From: Kangiella marina
GTDB lineage: Bacteria > Pseudomonadota > Gammaproteobacteria > Enterobacterales > Kangiellaceae
Assembly: GCF_039541235.1 (NCBI RefSeq)
Contig: NZ_BAABFV010000001.1
Span: 1,488,001 to 1,552,000 of the forward strand
Length of the DNA: 64,000 nucleotides
Reading direction: 5' to 3'
Below the pieces are notes generated by a model that saw nothing but the letters and a program-made list of their open reading frames with translations, was not told the origin of the DNA and did not search any database. The translations under genes were made by a program, and so were the position numbers. Below, in pieces: positions 35,195 through 44,437 of this stretch. The stretch's first letter is position 1, and the number at the start of each line of letters is the position of its first letter.

Positions 35195-35872
35195 TTACCC
35201 CAACTGTGCTAGGACAGCTTTTGCCGATTCGGCTGATGAGGCAGGATTTTGACCAGTGATCAGGTTGCCATCAATTTGGACAAAGGACTCCCAGTCATTA
35301 CCTTTGCTATATTGACCGCCGTTTTGTTGCAACATATCTTCAACCAAGAAGGGGACCACATCAGTTAACTCCACAGCTGCTTCCTCTGAGTTACTGAATC
35401 CAGTGACTTTCTTGCCGGAAACAAGTGCATTTCCTTGCTGGTCTTTAGTGTTTTTAAAGACCGCTGGGGCGTGACATACCGCGCCAACAGGTTTGTTATC
35501 TTGGTACATCTTCTCAATGATGGCCTTGGAATCTGAGCTTTCAGCGAGATCCCATAATGGACCGTGCCCGCCTGGGTAGAATACGGCATCAAAGTCATCT
35601 GGGTTTATGTCCGACAGTATTTTAGTGGTTGCTAAGTGCTCTTGTGCTGCTTTGTCGTCTTTGAAGCGTTGCGTCGTGTCGGTTTGGGCATCTTCAGCAT
35701 CGCTGTTCGGATCAAGCGGCGGCTGACCACCTTTAGGAGAAGCTAGTGTAATGTTCGCGCCCGCATCCTTGAATACATAATAGGGTGAGGTGAACTCTTC
35801 GAGCCAAAAGCCCGTTTTATTGCCTGTATCACCGAGCTGATCGTGCGAAGTTAAAATCATTAGAACTTTCAT
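35195..35872 (-). CDS. DJ-1/PfpI-family protein, Hsp31-like class I glutamine-amidotransferase fold
   Basis: A 225 aa protein with the nucleophilic-elbow cysteine in GAVCHAPAVF and the upstream FYPGGHGPLWDLAES segment typical of the Hsp31-type branch; ASPKGGQPPLDPNS near residue 43 is also diagnostic. Members act as glyoxalase III or protein/nucleotide deglycases, or as chaperones. The catalytic Cys and neighbouring His are both present. It is a single gene transcribed toward tag. Confidence 0.9.
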   Translation of the reverse strand: MKVLMILTSHDQLGDTGNKTGFWLEEFTSPYYVFKDAGANITLASPKGGQPPLDPNSDAEDAQTDTTQRFKDDKAAQEHLATTKILSDINPDDFDAVFYPGGHGPLWDLAESSDSKAIIEKMYQDNKPVGAVCHAPAVFKNTKDQQGNALVSGKKVTGFSNSEEAAVELTDVVPFLVEDMLQQNGGQYSKGNDWESFVQIDGNLITGQNPASSAESAKAVLAQLG

Positions 35873-35988
35873 ATTTGCTCCAATATTTCTGTATGTAATA
35901 GAAAGGTGGTGTTTATTCGGACTATTTCAACCGTGAGAAACATTAAATGAGGGATAGGTATCAAACAACTTAGCAGGCTTTGGAAAAA

Positions 35989-36204
35989 TTAGCGCTTAGA
36001 GAACATCTGCTTTAGTTGTTTAATGATACTGACAAAAGAGCCTGAAAGTCCGATGATAACAGCCGCAACGAGCAAACCGACGCGAAGTTTTACGGGGAAT
36101 TCAAACCAGCCCCAATAATCATTGCCCAGAATAAAGCCAATCAGAATGACGGCTATTAGGTAGCAACCAAGGGTAAATTTGGATAAAGGTTGGAATTTAG
36201 GCAT
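35989..36204 (-). CDS. Small two-helix membrane protein, function unknown
   Basis: A 71 aa protein with two hydrophobic segments (about residues 12-27 and 42-58), a tryptophan-rich loop (NDYWGWFEFP) and a basic C-terminus. It precedes the DUF481-unrelated DUF1285 gene by only 24 bases in reverse order, that is, it lies downstream of DUF1285 and may share its transcript. No named family recognised. Confidence 0.65.
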   Translation of the reverse strand: MPKFQPLSKFTLGCYLIAVILIGFILGNDYWGWFEFPVKLRVGLLVAAVIIGLSGSFVSIIKQLKQMFSKR

Positions 36205-36228
36205 TGTCCTGCTGTGTTGTTGGGAGCA

Positions 36229-36807
36229 TCAAATGGTGCCGAGACTGTAAAACTCACCCGCGGAGATGACACCTAAGTGCTTTTTATCATCAATTATGCG
36301 CTCTTCGGCCAGCTCAACCAGCTGGTAAAACACATTGCGGTGAATCAAGGCGTGAAGGTTGCGACGGATCATGATGTAAGGTGATGGCTCACCCGTTTTG
36401 GCATCTTGTTCAACCCATAGCGGGTTATCTTCGCTCAAGGCCACCGTATTATCACAGTTGTCGGTAAAAATAATGACCTGCCCCTGATCGGTATTTTTGA
36501 GGGACATCTTGAGAACAAGAAATGGGGCATCTTCGACTTTGATACCCAGCTTTTCGACGGGGGTTACTAAAAAGTAATTGTCGTCTTCTTTCTTGAGTAC
36601 GGTAGAGAAAAGTTTGACTAAGCGTTGACGACCAATGGGAGAATTTTGGTAATGCCAAGTACCGTCACGTTTAATCACCAACTCCATCTCACCACAAAAG
36701 TCGGGATTCCATTGCTCAACCGGTGGCAGCTTGTTGCTGGCTTGAGCCTTATTGATCTCGCTCAGGATATTATTCAAATTGGGATTGTCGTCGTTTTCGT
36801 TACTCAA
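36229..36807 (-). CDS. DUF1285-family protein
   Basis: A 192 aa cytoplasmic protein with family features: PPVEQWNPDFCGEMELVI, RDGTWHYQNSPIGRQRLVKLFSTV split over two strands, and a C-terminal MIRRNLHALIHRNVFYQLVE. DUF1285 proteins are uncharacterised; structures show a small beta domain. It lies 25 bases downstream of tusA and probably shares its transcript. Confidence 0.85.
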   Translation of the reverse strand: MSNENDDNPNLNNILSEINKAQASNKLPPVEQWNPDFCGEMELVIKRDGTWHYQNSPIGRQRLVKLFSTVLKKEDDNYFLVTPVEKLGIKVEDAPFLVLKMSLKNTDQGQVIIFTDNCDNTVALSEDNPLWVEQDAKTGEPSPYIMIRRNLHALIHRNVFYQLVELAEERIIDDKKHLGVISAGEFYSLGTI

Positions 36808-36832
36808 ATGCTCTTACTCTCCATGAAGTCCC

Positions 36833-37081
36833 TTATAAACCTTTACGAATAAGGTATTTATAGGGTGTTTCGTCAGTGCTACTGGCAAGAAGCTGGTGAT
36901 CCATAAAAGTGCAAAACTTCGGTATATCACGGGTTGTTGATGGGTCATCCGCTATCACCAATAACGTTTCACCATCTGCCATCTTGCGTACATTTAACCG
37001 TACCATCATCACGGGCTCTGGACAACGTAGGCCGAGGGCGTCGAGTTTACGATCAAAGTTATCGAAGTTGAATTCTGTCAT
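36833..37081 (-). CDS. tusA: Sulfurtransferase TusA
   Basis: A 82 aa sulfur carrier for tRNA 2-thiouridine synthesis and related sulfur trafficking. The family signature is [18 protein letters not shown] with the reactive cysteine in CPEP near residue 20, followed by [17 protein letters not shown]. First gene of a tusA-DUF1285-small-protein group, divergent from dps. Confidence 0.94.
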   Translation of the reverse strand: MTEFNFDNFDRKLDALGLRCPEPVMMVRLNVRKMADGETLLVIADDPSTTRDIPKFCTFMDHQLLASSTDETPYKYLIRKGL

Positions 37082-37171
37082 GATGGCTCAATGTAATGGG
37101 TATATGATTGAAAAAATTGTGCGAATTTTAGTCTTTTTGGGCATGTTTCTAAAGTAAATTGCTCAATAATA

Positions 37172-37186
37172 GTAATAATATATTAC
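37172..37186. promoter_or_regulatory. Short AT-rich palindrome upstream of dps
   Basis: GTAATA and TATTAC form a perfect 6-base inverted repeat around ATA in the tusA-dps intergenic region, about 80 bases before the dps start. It is a possible operator, but the region is AT-rich and chance is likely. Confidence 0.25.
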
Positions 37187-37205
37187 ATTGTTTTAAAAGA
37201 TTAAT

Positions 37206-37234
37206 TTTATATATTAATAAAGATTCGTTACGAT
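37206..37234 (+). promoter_or_regulatory. Candidate dps promoter
   Basis: TTTATA (37206-37211) and TACGAT (37229-37234) with 17-base spacing match sigma-70 boxes at four of six and moderately. A strong AAAGGAGA precedes the dps start codon. No OxyR site can be named with confidence. Confidence 0.35.
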
Positions 37235-37267
37235 AGTGACATAAATTAAGCAAAGGAGATTGATTGA

Positions 37268-37744
37268 ATGAATAAAGCGATTAACATTGGAATTGAGCAA
37301 AAGGCACGTGAAGAAATTGGTCAGGGACTATCTCGCTTACTGGCAGATACTTATACGCTGTACTTGCAAACACACAATTTCCACTGGAACGTTACGGGTC
37401 CTTTTTTCCAGCAGCTACACGTATTGTTTGAAGAGCATTACGTAGAGTTAGCGGAAGCGGTGGATGAAATTGCTGAGCGTATTCGTGCTCTGGGTATTTT
37501 GTCTCCAGGGACTTATCAAGAATTTGCTGATCTTTCGAGCATCAAGGAAGTGAAAGGCGATATCCCAGCTGAAGAGATGATTGAGCGTTTAGTGGATAGC
37601 CATGAAACGGTCGTAAGAACAGCGCGTCAGGTTTTAGAAACTGCGCAAAAAGCGGATGATGAATCTTCAGCGAGCCTAGTCGGTGATCGTTTAGTGGTTC
37701 ACGAGAAAACCGCTTGGATGTTACGCTCGCACCTTCAAAGCTAA
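37268..37744 (+). CDS. dps: Dps ferritin-like DNA-protection protein
   Basis: A 158 aa dodecameric mini-ferritin that oxidises iron and protects DNA. The ferroxidase ligands lie in [12 protein letters not shown] and in [26 protein letters not shown], both intact. N-terminal residues are short and only mildly basic, so DNA binding is uncertain. Single gene with its own leader; downstream it converges with the TPR-GGDEF gene. Confidence 0.95.
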   Translation: MNKAINIGIEQKAREEIGQGLSRLLADTYTLYLQTHNFHWNVTGPFFQQLHVLFEEHYVELAEAVDEIAERIRALGILSPGTYQEFADLSSIKEVKGDIPAEEMIERLVDSHETVVRTARQVLETAQKADDESSASLVGDRLVVHEKTAWMLRSHLQS

Positions 37745-37763
37745 TCGGCAAGTTTTAGTGAAG

Positions 37764-39713
37764 CTAGTCTTCACTAGAGTCATCACGAGAGGTCGAAACC
37801 ACGCGGTTTCGGCCTTCTTTTTTGGCCTTATATAATAGGTGGTCAGCTCGATTGATGACCATATCAAGGTGTTCATCTTCTGGCGTATACTCAGTCACAC
37901 CAAAGCTTGCGGTTAGATGTATTCCTTCCGCTAAATCTTCAAAGTCTGCATTAGCAAATTGTTCATTGAGACGAGTTGCAATTTGGGTAGCATCGTCCAT
38001 CACTGTGTCTGGTAAGATAATTAAGAACTCTTCACCACTGATACGGCCAATCGTATCGTTATCTCGCAAAATGTGACGAGTAATCCGAGCAAGGCGATTA
38101 ATTACTTTATCGCCGACATGATGGCCAAAGCGGTCATTGATCGTTTTGAAATGATCAACATCAAAGATGATCAGGCTATAAACCGATTTATTCAGCGTGG
38201 ACCGTTGATGTTCGTTATCCAGTTTGCGGAAAACCTGGCGACGGTTAGGGAGTAGCGTCAGATTATCGGTGAGCGCCATTTCTTGGTTTGTTCGCGCTAA
38301 GCGGCGATAGCGAATAAGTAGCCAACAACAAATGAGCAATAAGACCAGCAGCAAAATAATTAAAGTGATGAGCCAAGTGCTGTATTCTTTGTATTGTTCA
38401 ACAAATTTGGTGCTTATTTGGTTTTCTTTTTCGAGCAACTTATTTTCAAAACTCAATCGCTCTTGATCAAGCTGTTCGCGAGAAAGGTTAGAAACATAGG
38501 TCAAGTTATCATTAAAAGTATCACGATAAACACTGAACGATTCATCCAGTAATTCAAAAGCCATTTCAAACTCACCACGCTGAGCACTAATCTCAGCGCG
38601 CAGTTTCTTAAGGTAAAAGTCGTCGAGTGCAGCGACTTTTGCGGCCTCTTCGATGGCGTATTCGATGTGTTGTTCTGCTTTGTCGAGCTCACCAAGTTTC
38701 AAGTAAGCATAGGCAAAGTCAGTTTGTAATTCATAGCCAAACAGCTTCTCACCAACTTTTTCTTGAAGTGCTTTGGCTTTTTCTAATTGCTCTATAGCCG
38801 CTTGATACTGCTCAGTATCAGTGTCGATCCTTGCTTCAACTTGGTGAGTGAAAGCCTGAAGCGGCACATCATTTTCTTGGATAGATAAAAGGCGTGCTTT
38901 GTGAGTGAGCTCTAAAGCTTTTTCATACTGCTTGTTAGTGCGATAAGCGTCACCCAAGTTAGCGTAGAAATAAATATTACTGACCAGTGCTGGGTGCTTT
39001 TCCATCACTTCAACCGCTTTTTCAAAATACATGATTGCGGATTGGTTGTCGTTCAAGAAATTATACAGAATGCCGAAAACATTATAGGTTTCAGAAATTA
39101 AATAGGGGTCATCAGATTCCAGTGCATAATCAAGCGCGAGGTCGAGTAACGTGATGGCTTCTTTATACAACGATAATAATGACGAAATGTAAGCGCGCTC
39201 GAGGATTAGATCGCCTAATTTGTTCATGCCCCAAATGTCTTTGACCTCTTCATAGAGGTTTTCAGAAGTGGTTAATGCTTGCTCTAGATCACCCTCACTG
39301 CGAAGAACAAAAATATTCACGTACTGGTATTGATGTTCTAAAGAAGGAGTATCAACATTTTGCACCAAAGGCTGTGCGACAGAAAGAAACTCTCTAGCTC
39401 GAATCGCGTCACCATTAAGGATGTGATAATTGGCCATCAGAATATTGGCTAGAGCTTCTGAGTGATTATCGAGATCGGGCTTGTTAAGTAGGTTGTTTAT
39501 TTTGATATAAAAAGCTTCTTGTTTTCTTTCTGGGACAGAAAGGTTCGACATTCCGTAAAGCTGTTGCTGTAAAGCTGATGTGTTTACTGACGAACTGGAA
39601 TTGTTAGAAACAAAAGTAGGGACTCCATAGTTGGCGGGAGCCATAAAAGCGAACGCACTACAACTAAGCAAGCATAAAAAAATAAACTGTATGCATTTCC
39701 TATAGATGTACAC
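37764..39713 (-). CDS. Periplasmic TPR sensor with membrane-anchored GGDEF domain
   Basis: A 649 aa predicted diguanylate cyclase. The N-terminal signal peptide (FIFLCLLSCSAFA) leads to a long helical TPR region (about residues 50-390) with repeat units such as YANLGDAYRTNKQYEKALEL cut short here, then one transmembrane segment (LITLIILLLVLLLICCWLL, near 460) and a cytoplasmic GGDEF domain. The active-site motif is SGEEF at 559-563, a serine in the first position of the usual GGDEF or GGEEF; such variants are often still active. There is no RxxD inhibitory site obvious at the usual place. It is encoded alone. Confidence 0.9.
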   Translation of the reverse strand: MYIYRKCIQFIFLCLLSCSAFAFMAPANYGVPTFVSNNSSSSVNTSALQQQLYGMSNLSVPERKQEAFYIKINNLLNKPDLDNHSEALANILMANYHILNGDAIRAREFLSVAQPLVQNVDTPSLEHQYQYVNIFVLRSEGDLEQALTTSENLYEEVKDIWGMNKLGDLILERAYISSLLSLYKEAITLLDLALDYALESDDPYLISETYNVFGILYNFLNDNQSAIMYFEKAVEVMEKHPALVSNIYFYANLGDAYRTNKQYEKALELTHKARLLSIQENDVPLQAFTHQVEARIDTDTEQYQAAIEQLEKAKALQEKVGEKLFGYELQTDFAYAYLKLGELDKAEQHIEYAIEEAAKVAALDDFYLKKLRAEISAQRGEFEMAFELLDESFSVYRDTFNDNLTYVSNLSREQLDQERLSFENKLLEKENQISTKFVEQYKEYSTWLITLIILLLVLLLICCWLLIRYRRLARTNQEMALTDNLTLLPNRRQVFRKLDNEHQRSTLNKSVYSLIIFDVDHFKTINDRFGHHVGDKVINRLARITRHILRDNDTIGRISGEEFLIILPDTVMDDATQIATRLNEQFANADFEDLAEGIHLTASFGVTEYTPEDEHLDMVINRADHLLYKAKKEGRNRVVSTSRDDSSED

Positions 39714-39866
39714 GAGTTCCCTTTTATTAGATTGATAGCTATAGACCGCACTTTACACCAATCCTTGTGAAAAATGAACAACCAGACAATGCGGTTGCGC
39801 ATTGTCTGGTTAAAAGTTGAACAAACTCTGATTTGTACTAAACGTTACAATTAACAAATCATCGCT

Positions 39867-42800
39867 TTATTCAAAGAATAGCGCCGGTCTAGCCTCTTCT
39901 TTTGGCGCAATTTGGTTCATGGTTTCGGCGTCATACAACTTACCGTTCAACATGACCATCTTGACCTTGTCTGAGTTGCGCAGGTTTTTTATCGGATCGG
40001 CGTCGAGCACCACTAAGTCCGCCAGCTTACCAGCTTTTATCGAGCCAAGTTCATCAGCCATGCCCAACATTTCTGCGCCATCGATGGTGCCAGCACGCAA
40101 TGCTTCTAATGGCGTCATACCACCTTGGGCAAACATCCACAGTTCCCAGTGAGTGGCTAAGCCTTCACGTTGACCGTGAGCACCAACGAGGACTTTCACG
40201 CCTTCGTCTTGTAACTCTTTAGCGACGGTCGCATTGTTGATGTGGTTATAATCTTCAAGCGGCGCTTTCATGCGTCGGCGAGATGCTGGTTCTAGGACTT
40301 CACGAGGAACAAACTTGCTCAACAGTGGGTGCTTCCAAACGTCTGTTTGGTCGTACCAAAAACGCTCGCCCCAAATACCACCGTAAGCCACGCCAAGCGT
40401 TGGTACATAAGCGGTCTCAGCTTGACTCCATAACTGCTTCACATCGTCATAGATGTTGGCGACAGGAATCGAGTGCTCAATGGTCGTATGGCCATCAATC
40501 ACCATGCTCATGTTGTGCATGAATAAAGAACCACCTTCTGGTACCACTAACATATCGGTCTTACGAGCGGCTTCAAGCACCTGTTGGCGTTGATCGCGGC
40601 GCGGTTGGTTGTAACTTTTTACCGAAAAAGCACCAGCAGCTTTCATGCGCTCAAGGTGACCGGTCGCATCGTCAAGGTTATCAACCTCAGCAGTAATGTA
40701 ATGGTTCGCCCCGTACAAAATCGTACCCGTAGAGAAAATGCGGGGGGCGGTGATTAATCCTGCTTTTTGCATTTCACTCGCCGAGAATACCGCTTCAGTG
40801 TCGGCTGACGGGTTATGCGTTGTGGTCACGCCAAAAGCGAGTGATGCCAAGGCATTCCAGTTAGTTTCAGGTTGGATTTGATCGTTAGCGTAAGAGCCGT
40901 GCCAGTGATAATCCACTAAGCCAGGAATAATAGTTTTACCGCTGACATCAATGGTTTTTGCACCAGAAGGTACCGAAATATCGTCACGCGTCCCCACAGC
41001 TTTGATGCGATTGTCTTCAATCACGACCACGCCGTCTTCGATCACTTGATCGCCTTCCATGGTGATAACTTTCGCGCCGACTAGGGCAGTAACGCCGTTG
41101 GGTTTATCAGCTTTGACCGCAAGCTCGATTTTGGTTTCTCGTGCAACCTTTTCATCAGCAGTCTCTTCGCTCGCTTTGTCCTCTTTATGACCTGAGGCCA
41201 AGAAATCAAACTTCTCAGCTAGTTTTTGTTGGTAAAGCGTTGGGCCTAAGGACCAAGACAGTTCAGTGCCATCTTCTGACCAAGCTAAGTTCGATCCTGC
41301 AAAGGTCGAAAACTGTTTCACCGGTAGGTTGCCCGCAGAAGGACCTGTGGTAATCGCGCCACCACTTTTCACGAAAGGTGTGACATAAACTTGGTAACGT
41401 TGGGTAAAGGCTATCCACTTTTGATCCGGAGATACTGCAAAGTCTGAAATCCAGTTGCCTGCGTAGTGTTCTTGCTGGTCGTTACCGTTTAAGTCAGTGC
41501 TTACTAGTTTGCTCTGGTAGGTTTGACCGTTAGCTTTAGTCGTTGAGAAAAAGACGCGATCGTTATCGCCAGCGAAAAATGGGTTTGAGCCTGAATCGCT
41601 GACCTTTGTCACTTCTTCTTCATCAAGGTTAACGCCGAAAATTCCCGTATCGTTGGAATACAGCGGACTCGTAATGTAGCCGCCACTGATTGCCTGATAC
41701 ACCGCAAATTCACCATCAGGACTCAAGCTAGGGTTAACATAATGCCCCGGTTTGTCTGAAATGACATCGCCGCGACCGCCGCTAGAAGACACCACGCGAA
41801 CCGTTCCCAGCTTTTTATCGTCCCAAGTGGTGTAGATGATGTCATCGCCATCGGCAGAATAGCTTGGGTAAAGCTCGAAGTGATCATTCTGGCGCGTTAA
41901 ACGTTCTGGCTTACCATTGGGTAAATCCACCGTGTAGATTTTACCTAAGCTTTGGAATACCGCTTGATCACCCTCTGGCGAGACCTGTAACCAGCGCAAC
42001 ATTTTGGCATTAAAGCGGTCTTCACCCACAGAGTTCTTCTGTGTGACCGCCGCACGCATTTCACGCTTATCATTCACTTCAAACGGAATATGAGCGACTT
42101 CCTTCGACTCAACGTCGATTTTGTGCAATTTACCTTTAGCCCAGAACACGATTTCCTCGCTATCAGGTGTCCATGAGAAATTCGGGTAAACCCCGTGAAT
42201 CGCCCAGGTTTCCTGCATATCACGCTCTAAATCTTTATAGATAGGAAACTCAGCTCCCGACTCGCGATCGTGCAAGAAAAGTGCTGACTTACCGCTGATA
42301 CGGCGAACGAAGGCGATGTATTTGCCGTCTGGCGAAGGCTCAGGGCGAACTGCGCCACCCGGGCCATCGATCCAGGTTTCGGTTTCGCCGGTATCACGAT
42401 TAATCGCGAAGACTTCATAAATCTGTTTGGTCGAATCTTTGCTGTACTCGAAATAGCCGCCGGGGGTCGAGTCGCGCGAATACAGAACATACTGGCCATC
42501 AGGCGTAAACGCCGGTTCTCCCAAGTCTTTCTGCTCGTTCGGGCGCTTGTTTAACTGAACGCCGCTACCGCCAGACTTGTGATAGAGCCAAATTTCGCCT
42601 GCGCCGAGCGAGCGAGTGCCGGTAAAGTGTTTACGTGCCGCAATATAGTCGCCGTCAGGACTCCACTTAGGGTTGTTTAATAGGCGGAAGTTTTCTTTAG
42701 TGACCTGATACTGATCGCTACCGTCAGTATCCATCACCCAAATGTTATCGCCGCCACCCTGATCTGAAGTGAAGGTGAGCTTTGAGCCGTTAGGAGAGAA

Positions 42801-43085
42801 ATCAGGCTGCATATCCCACGCCATGCTGTTGGTAATATTGGTTGCCTTACCGCCAGACATCGGCATGGTGTAGATATCGCCTAATAAATCAAAGGCAATG
42901 GTTTCGCCATCCGGGCTCACATCAAGGTTCATCCAAGTACCTTCAGTCACATTTAACTCGGCAAAAACCGCTTCGCCGGGAGGATTATTGACGTCCCACT
43001 TAGCCTCTTCTTTCTTCTCCTCAGCCTGCGCCGCGAAGCCCAAAGAAGCCACTAAAAGGCCGCTTATCATGGAATATTTATACAT
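39867..43085 (-). CDS. Secreted beta-propeller plus amidohydrolase protein
   Basis: A protein of about 1072 aa with signal peptide (MYKYSMISGLLVASLGFAAQA). Residues to about 640 contain repeated TolB/WD40-like strands (ISPDG, SPDGKYIAF, SPDGEFAVYQ patterns) forming one or two beta-propellers; the rest is an amidohydrolase domain with the metal motif DYHWHGSY (HxH), a later TIEHS histidine and a C-terminal AGKLADLVVLDADP that is typical of the superfamily. Such proteins are known from marine and soil bacteria, with unknown substrate. Start at 43085 places the signal peptide first. It faces the cassette region from which it is separated by about 390 bases. Confidence 0.9.
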   Translation of the reverse strand: MYKYSMISGLLVASLGFAAQAEEKKEEAKWDVNNPPGEAVFAELNVTEGTWMNLDVSPDGETIAFDLLGDIYTMPMSGGKATNITNSMAWDMQPDFSPNGSKLTFTSDQGGGDNIWVMDTDGSDQYQVTKENFRLLNNPKWSPDGDYIAARKHFTGTRSLGAGEIWLYHKSGGSGVQLNKRPNEQKDLGEPAFTPDGQYVLYSRDSTPGGYFEYSKDSTKQIYEVFAINRDTGETETWIDGPGGAVRPEPSPDGKYIAFVRRISGKSALFLHDRESGAEFPIYKDLERDMQETWAIHGVYPNFSWTPDSEEIVFWAKGKLHKIDVESKEVAHIPFEVNDKREMRAAVTQKNSVGEDRFNAKMLRWLQVSPEGDQAVFQSLGKIYTVDLPNGKPERLTRQNDHFELYPSYSADGDDIIYTTWDDKKLGTVRVVSSSGGRGDVISDKPGHYVNPSLSPDGEFAVYQAISGGYITSPLYSNDTGIFGVNLDEEEVTKVSDSGSNPFFAGDNDRVFFSTTKANGQTYQSKLVSTDLNGNDQQEHYAGNWISDFAVSPDQKWIAFTQRYQVYVTPFVKSGGAITTGPSAGNLPVKQFSTFAGSNLAWSEDGTELSWSLGPTLYQQKLAEKFDFLASGHKEDKASEETADEKVARETKIELAVKADKPNGVTALVGAKVITMEGDQVIEDGVVVIEDNRIKAVGTRDDISVPSGAKTIDVSGKTIIPGLVDYHWHGSYANDQIQPETNWNALASLAFGVTTTHNPSADTEAVFSASEMQKAGLITAPRIFSTGTILYGANHYITAEVDNLDDATGHLERMKAAGAFSVKSYNQPRRDQRQQVLEAARKTDMLVVPEGGSLFMHNMSMVIDGHTTIEHSIPVANIYDDVKQLWSQAETAYVPTLGVAYGGIWGERFWYDQTDVWKHPLLSKFVPREVLEPASRRRMKAPLEDYNHINNATVAKELQDEGVKVLVGAHGQREGLATHWELWMFAQGGMTPLEALRAGTIDGAEMLGMADELGSIKAGKLADLVVLDADPIKNLRNSDKVKMVMLNGKLYDAETMNQIAPKEEARPALFFE

Positions 43086-43452
43086 TGTCACATTCTTATA
43101 AAATGGTCCGAACCTAGCAATATAAAGACTTGGCACCGAAAGGGCAAAGGAGGGCAGGCTAAGATTTGTCGAAAATTGTAAGAAAAGGTTAACGCTCTAA
43201 GTGAAGTGTGAGGATAAAGAGTCTTTTGACTCAAATAGAGGCATGCAGTAGTCTTAACGTTCAATTAAAAAAAGAATACAAGAAACTGGAATAGCTTGTA
43301 GGAAAAAAGCCAATGAGTACCGAAAAAGTCGGAAATCCGAGCGATACCGCACTTCAAGACCGCCTTTACTAGGGTATTAGCCACTTTTTTTGGAACTGAA
43401 ATAAAAATTGCAAGTAAATTAATAAGTTACAAGCGAGTTCGTGTATTCTTAT
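43086..43452. other. Intergenic stretch without a recognised gene
   Basis: This AT-rich gap separates the divergent amidohydrolase gene and the cassette region. I see no convincing ORF. Around 43310-43395 there is a GC-richer patch with a small TCGG/CCGA hairpin at 43329-43340 and a T7 run ending at 43391. It may hold promoters for both sides or a small RNA, but nothing definite. Confidence 0.4.
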
Positions 43453-43459
43453 GTTAAAT
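43453..43459 (+). other. Possible cassette boundary (GTTRRRY core)
   Basis: GTTAAAT fits the GTTRRRY core site of integron recombination and lies 14 bases before the first cassette gene. The sequence is short, so on its own it is weak; it gains weight from the two downstream attC-like sites. Confidence 0.4.
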
Positions 43460-43472
43460 TTCAAAGGAAGCT

Positions 43473-43859
43473 ATGAGCAACATTGATGAATACAAAAGGT
43501 CAGAGTTGCATTATCTCTGTATCGGTATTCCTGAGAATGAAAGATTAAAGAAACTACAGGAACTCATCGCTTCTGGAGAAAACATTAATGCTCAAGACCG
43601 AAATGGCTGGTCACCTTTACATTTTGCCGCCCAAGAAGGCGACCACAAAGTGGCAAAACTTTTGATTGAGAATGGCGCAGACATCTCGTTAGTAGACGTG
43701 AACGGTAATACTCCTATTTGGGTGGCAACAATGAATTCATACCATGGGACTGAGGTTATTACTATTTTACTGAGTTCTGGTGCAGATCCTAGTCAGAAGA
43801 ACATTCATGGAGTATCTCCAATAGATGTAAGTCCGGAGTTGTTCAAAGATGCAATTTAA
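43473..43859 (+). CDS. Ankyrin-repeat protein in gene cassette
   Basis: A 128 aa protein with about three ankyrin repeats: an initial partial repeat, then NAQDRNGWSPLHFAAQEGDHKVAKLLIENGADI split in two motifs, and a further VDVNGNTPIWVA repeat. Ankyrin repeats mediate protein contact; no effector domain is present. The stop codon overlaps the first base of an attC-like site, as is typical for integron cassettes. The start is preceded by AAAGGAAG. Partner unknown. Confidence 0.82.
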   Translation: MSNIDEYKRSELHYLCIGIPENERLKKLQELIASGENINAQDRNGWSPLHFAAQEGDHKVAKLLIENGADISLVDVNGNTPIWVATMNSYHGTEVITILLSSGADPSQKNIHGVSPIDVSPELFKDAI

Positions 43860-43928
43860 CAAGTCAATCAACTACGCGCCTTCGGCGCCGGACGCAGCAA
43901 AGCTGCGCCGGTTATTGAAGCGTTATGT
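43857..43928 (+). other. attC-like recombination site 1
   Basis: The 72-base segment begins TAACAAGTCAAT and ends ATTGAAGCGTTATG. The outer arms AACAAGTCAAT and the reverse complement of ATTGAAGCGTT share AAC and TCAAT, as expected for the R and L boxes of an attC hairpin, and the inside contains palindromic GC-rich sequence. It joins the ankyrin stop codon to the RraB-like gene. Confidence 0.75.
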
Positions 43929-43943
43929 GTCAGAGGAGAATCG

Positions 43944-44291
43944 ATGAGCAGCGTAGTAGAGGCCCTTCTTGATAATGCATATCAAGACTCGCAGCTATTA
44001 GAAGGAAATGACCAGAAAGGAGATGTTTTCTTTATTCCACGGGATGTTGATTTTCTTTTATATGCTAAAGATCAAGCTAAAGGGGAGCTTGTCACAAGTT
44101 TCATTAACGATAATTGCTACGGAGAGGCTAGCTACTCCGAACATGATGGTAATCACTGTATAAAAGTGGTCATCCACATGCCTACAACCCAGAATGTCCT
44201 CAACTCTGTTTCGGGTTTAATGACTTGTATTGCAGCAATCTACGATCTCGATTACGACGGTTGGGGCTGTTCTCTTCAAAGGAACACTTAA
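43944..44291 (+). CDS. RraB-like protein in gene cassette
   Basis: A 115 aa protein with features of the RraB/RNase E-inhibitor family: PRDVDFLLYAKDQAKGELVTS, a central strand region and the C-terminal YDLDYDGWGCSLQ resembling the family motif YDGWE. RraB modulates RNase E in gammaproteobacteria, but small distant relatives have unknown roles. It stands as a single gene between two attC-like sites, 20 bases after the first, with a GAGGAG ribosome site. It looks like a mobile cassette rather than the chromosomal rraB. Confidence 0.65.
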   Translation: MSSVVEALLDNAYQDSQLLEGNDQKGDVFFIPRDVDFLLYAKDQAKGELVTSFINDNCYGEASYSEHDGNHCIKVVIHMPTTQNVLNSVSGLMTCIAAIYDLDYDGWGCSLQRNT

Positions 44292-44426
44292 CAAATTGCT
44301 CAAGTATACTCCGGCCGCAAGCGACCTCCGCGGGACGCCCACTGCATCGCTTGATTTTACATTGGCTACGCCAATTTTATTAAAACCAAGCAATACAGCG
44401 CGCGCCCCTTAGCAAGGCGTTATGTT
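44289..44426 (+). other. attC-like recombination site 2
   Basis: A 138-base segment starts at the RraB-like stop codon with TAACAAATTGCTCAAG and ends with TTAGCAAGGCGTTATG. The arms share AAC and the TTGCT box in inverted orientation. Its length and internal pairing are consistent with a larger attC, and it ends 11 bases before the next ORF. Confidence 0.75.
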
Positions 44427-44437
44427 TTTAAGAAGTT

